Assembly: GCF_015841355.1 (NCBI RefSeq)
Contig: NZ_CP064908.1
Span: 1,860,001 to 1,924,000 of the forward strand
DNA: 64,000 bases
From: Synechococcus sp. CBW1107
GTDB taxonomy: Bacteria > Cyanobacteriota > Cyanobacteriia > PCC-6307 > Cyanobiaceae
Direction: 5' to 3'
Part shown: positions 63,633 to 64,000 of the stretch, in pieces
How the letters are laid out: every line of letters starts with the position of its first letter
How positions within the stretch are numbered: position 1 is the stretch's first letter
Position numbers and translations under genes: made by a program
The notes under the pieces: generated by a model
Databases searched by the model: none
What the model saw: only the letters and a program-made list of their open reading frames with translations
Told to the model about the DNA's origin: nothing

Positions 63633-64000
63633 ATGAGCCGACCCCGCGCCCTGGTGGCGGCCTCCCTTGGTGTGGCCCTGCTGGCGGGGGCGATCAGCGG
63701 CTGGCCCATCGGCCGCTGGCGCGCCTGGGAACGGGGCCTGGAAGACCAGCTGCTGGTGCTGCGCGGCCGCCGCCCGCCGCCGGGGCAGGTGGTGCTGGTG
63801 CCGATCGATGATGCCACCCTTCAGCAGGGGGACTGGTACCAGAGCCAGCCGCAGGAGCGTCCGCCCGACTGGGCGGTGGGCACCGGCACCTTGCCCTGGC
63901 CCCGGGCCGCCTATGGGCTGCTGGCCTCCCGGCTGATCGAGGCCGGAGCCAGGGTGGTGGCCATCAATGTGGTCTTCGCGGGCCCCAGCAGCCTGGGCCC
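63633..64000 (+). CDS. CHASE2-domain protein, 3' truncated by window end
   Basis: The first 122 residues of a protein starting MSRPRALVAASLGVALLAGA, an N-terminal membrane anchor followed by CHASE2 sequence (GQVVLVPIDDATLQQGDWY, LPWPRAAYGLLASRLIEAG). The pattern matches the N-termini of the two cyclases in this window. A cyclase domain beyond the edge is likely by analogy but cannot be seen; a kinase output is the alternative. Confidence 0.75.
   Translation, partial: MSRPRALVAASLGVALLAGAISGWPIGRWRAWERGLEDQLLVLRGRRPPPGQVVLVPIDDATLQQGDWYQSQPQERPPDWAVGTGTLPWPRAAYGLLASRLIEAGARVVAINVVFAGPSSLG

Noticed and set aside
1-64000. tRNA, rRNA or CRISPR arrays
   Set aside because: I looked for cloverleaf-like T-arm patterns and spaced direct repeats and saw none I could support by eye.

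Overview
The window is chromosomal DNA of a cyanobacterium, most likely a high-G+C picocyanobacterium of the Synechococcus/Cyanobium type. This rests on an nrtD-type nitrate transporter ATPase beside an NtcA/CRP-like regulator and an assimilatory nitrate reductase with Cys-rich N-terminus (narB), a cyanobacterial two-domain sucrose-phosphate synthase, CHASE2 cyclases, and dense gene packing with 4-bp ATGA/GTGA overlaps.

Layout. 1-7.1 kb: nitrate assimilation and molybdenum cofactor genes (nrtD end, CRP-like regulator, narB, mobA, moaA), with a PsiE-like membrane protein and an alpha/beta hydrolase between them. 7.1-18.2 kb: metabolic and transport genes (isochorismatase-like hydrolase, glutamine synthetase-like ligase, transglutaminase-like protein, TetR, GNAT, APC permease, FdhF/YdeP-type molybdopterin oxidoreductase, MFS exporter, ClC channel, DUF2236 protein). 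18.2-23.9 kb: a lower-G+C sucrose block (sucrose-phosphate synthase, sucrose-phosphatase, amylosucrase) behind a good sigma70-type promoter. 23.9-34.6 kb: MOSC protein, moaB, metallophosphoesterase, a methylglyoxal synthase-like/lipid kinase fusion, SNF2 helicase, small membrane protein, alaS.

34.6-44.6 kb is rich in cyclic-nucleotide signalling. A glutaminase-STAS-cNMP-binding fusion, a CHASE2 class III cyclase and a FecR-domain protein form one tight operon. Downstream lie an MscS channel with a cNMP-binding domain and a cNMP-binding-fold protein in an operon with arginine decarboxylase. Two more FecR + CHASE2 pairs lie at 60.1-62.7 kb and 62.8 kb to the window end.

44.7-59.5 kb is an accessory region of mixed base composition. 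It holds a four-gene operon of unknown small exported proteins, a frameshifted FkbM methyltransferase, a P-loop/sulfotransferase-like protein, a 1319-residue FkbM-TPR-O-GlcNAc-transferase fusion, a second exported protein related to the first gene of the operon, remnants of a LuxR-type regulator around an IS66-type transposase, and an exported-protein gene split cleanly by an IS5-family element. A 16-bp palindrome (ACCCTATCGATAGGGT) and a near copy lie upstream of the two related exported-protein genes. A 15-C tract sits at the start of the regulator remnant. My reading, an inference, is an envelope or secreted glycoprotein system with its own regulator, now partly decayed by IS insertion and small mutations. 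ndk at 59.6 kb marks the return to core-like sequence.
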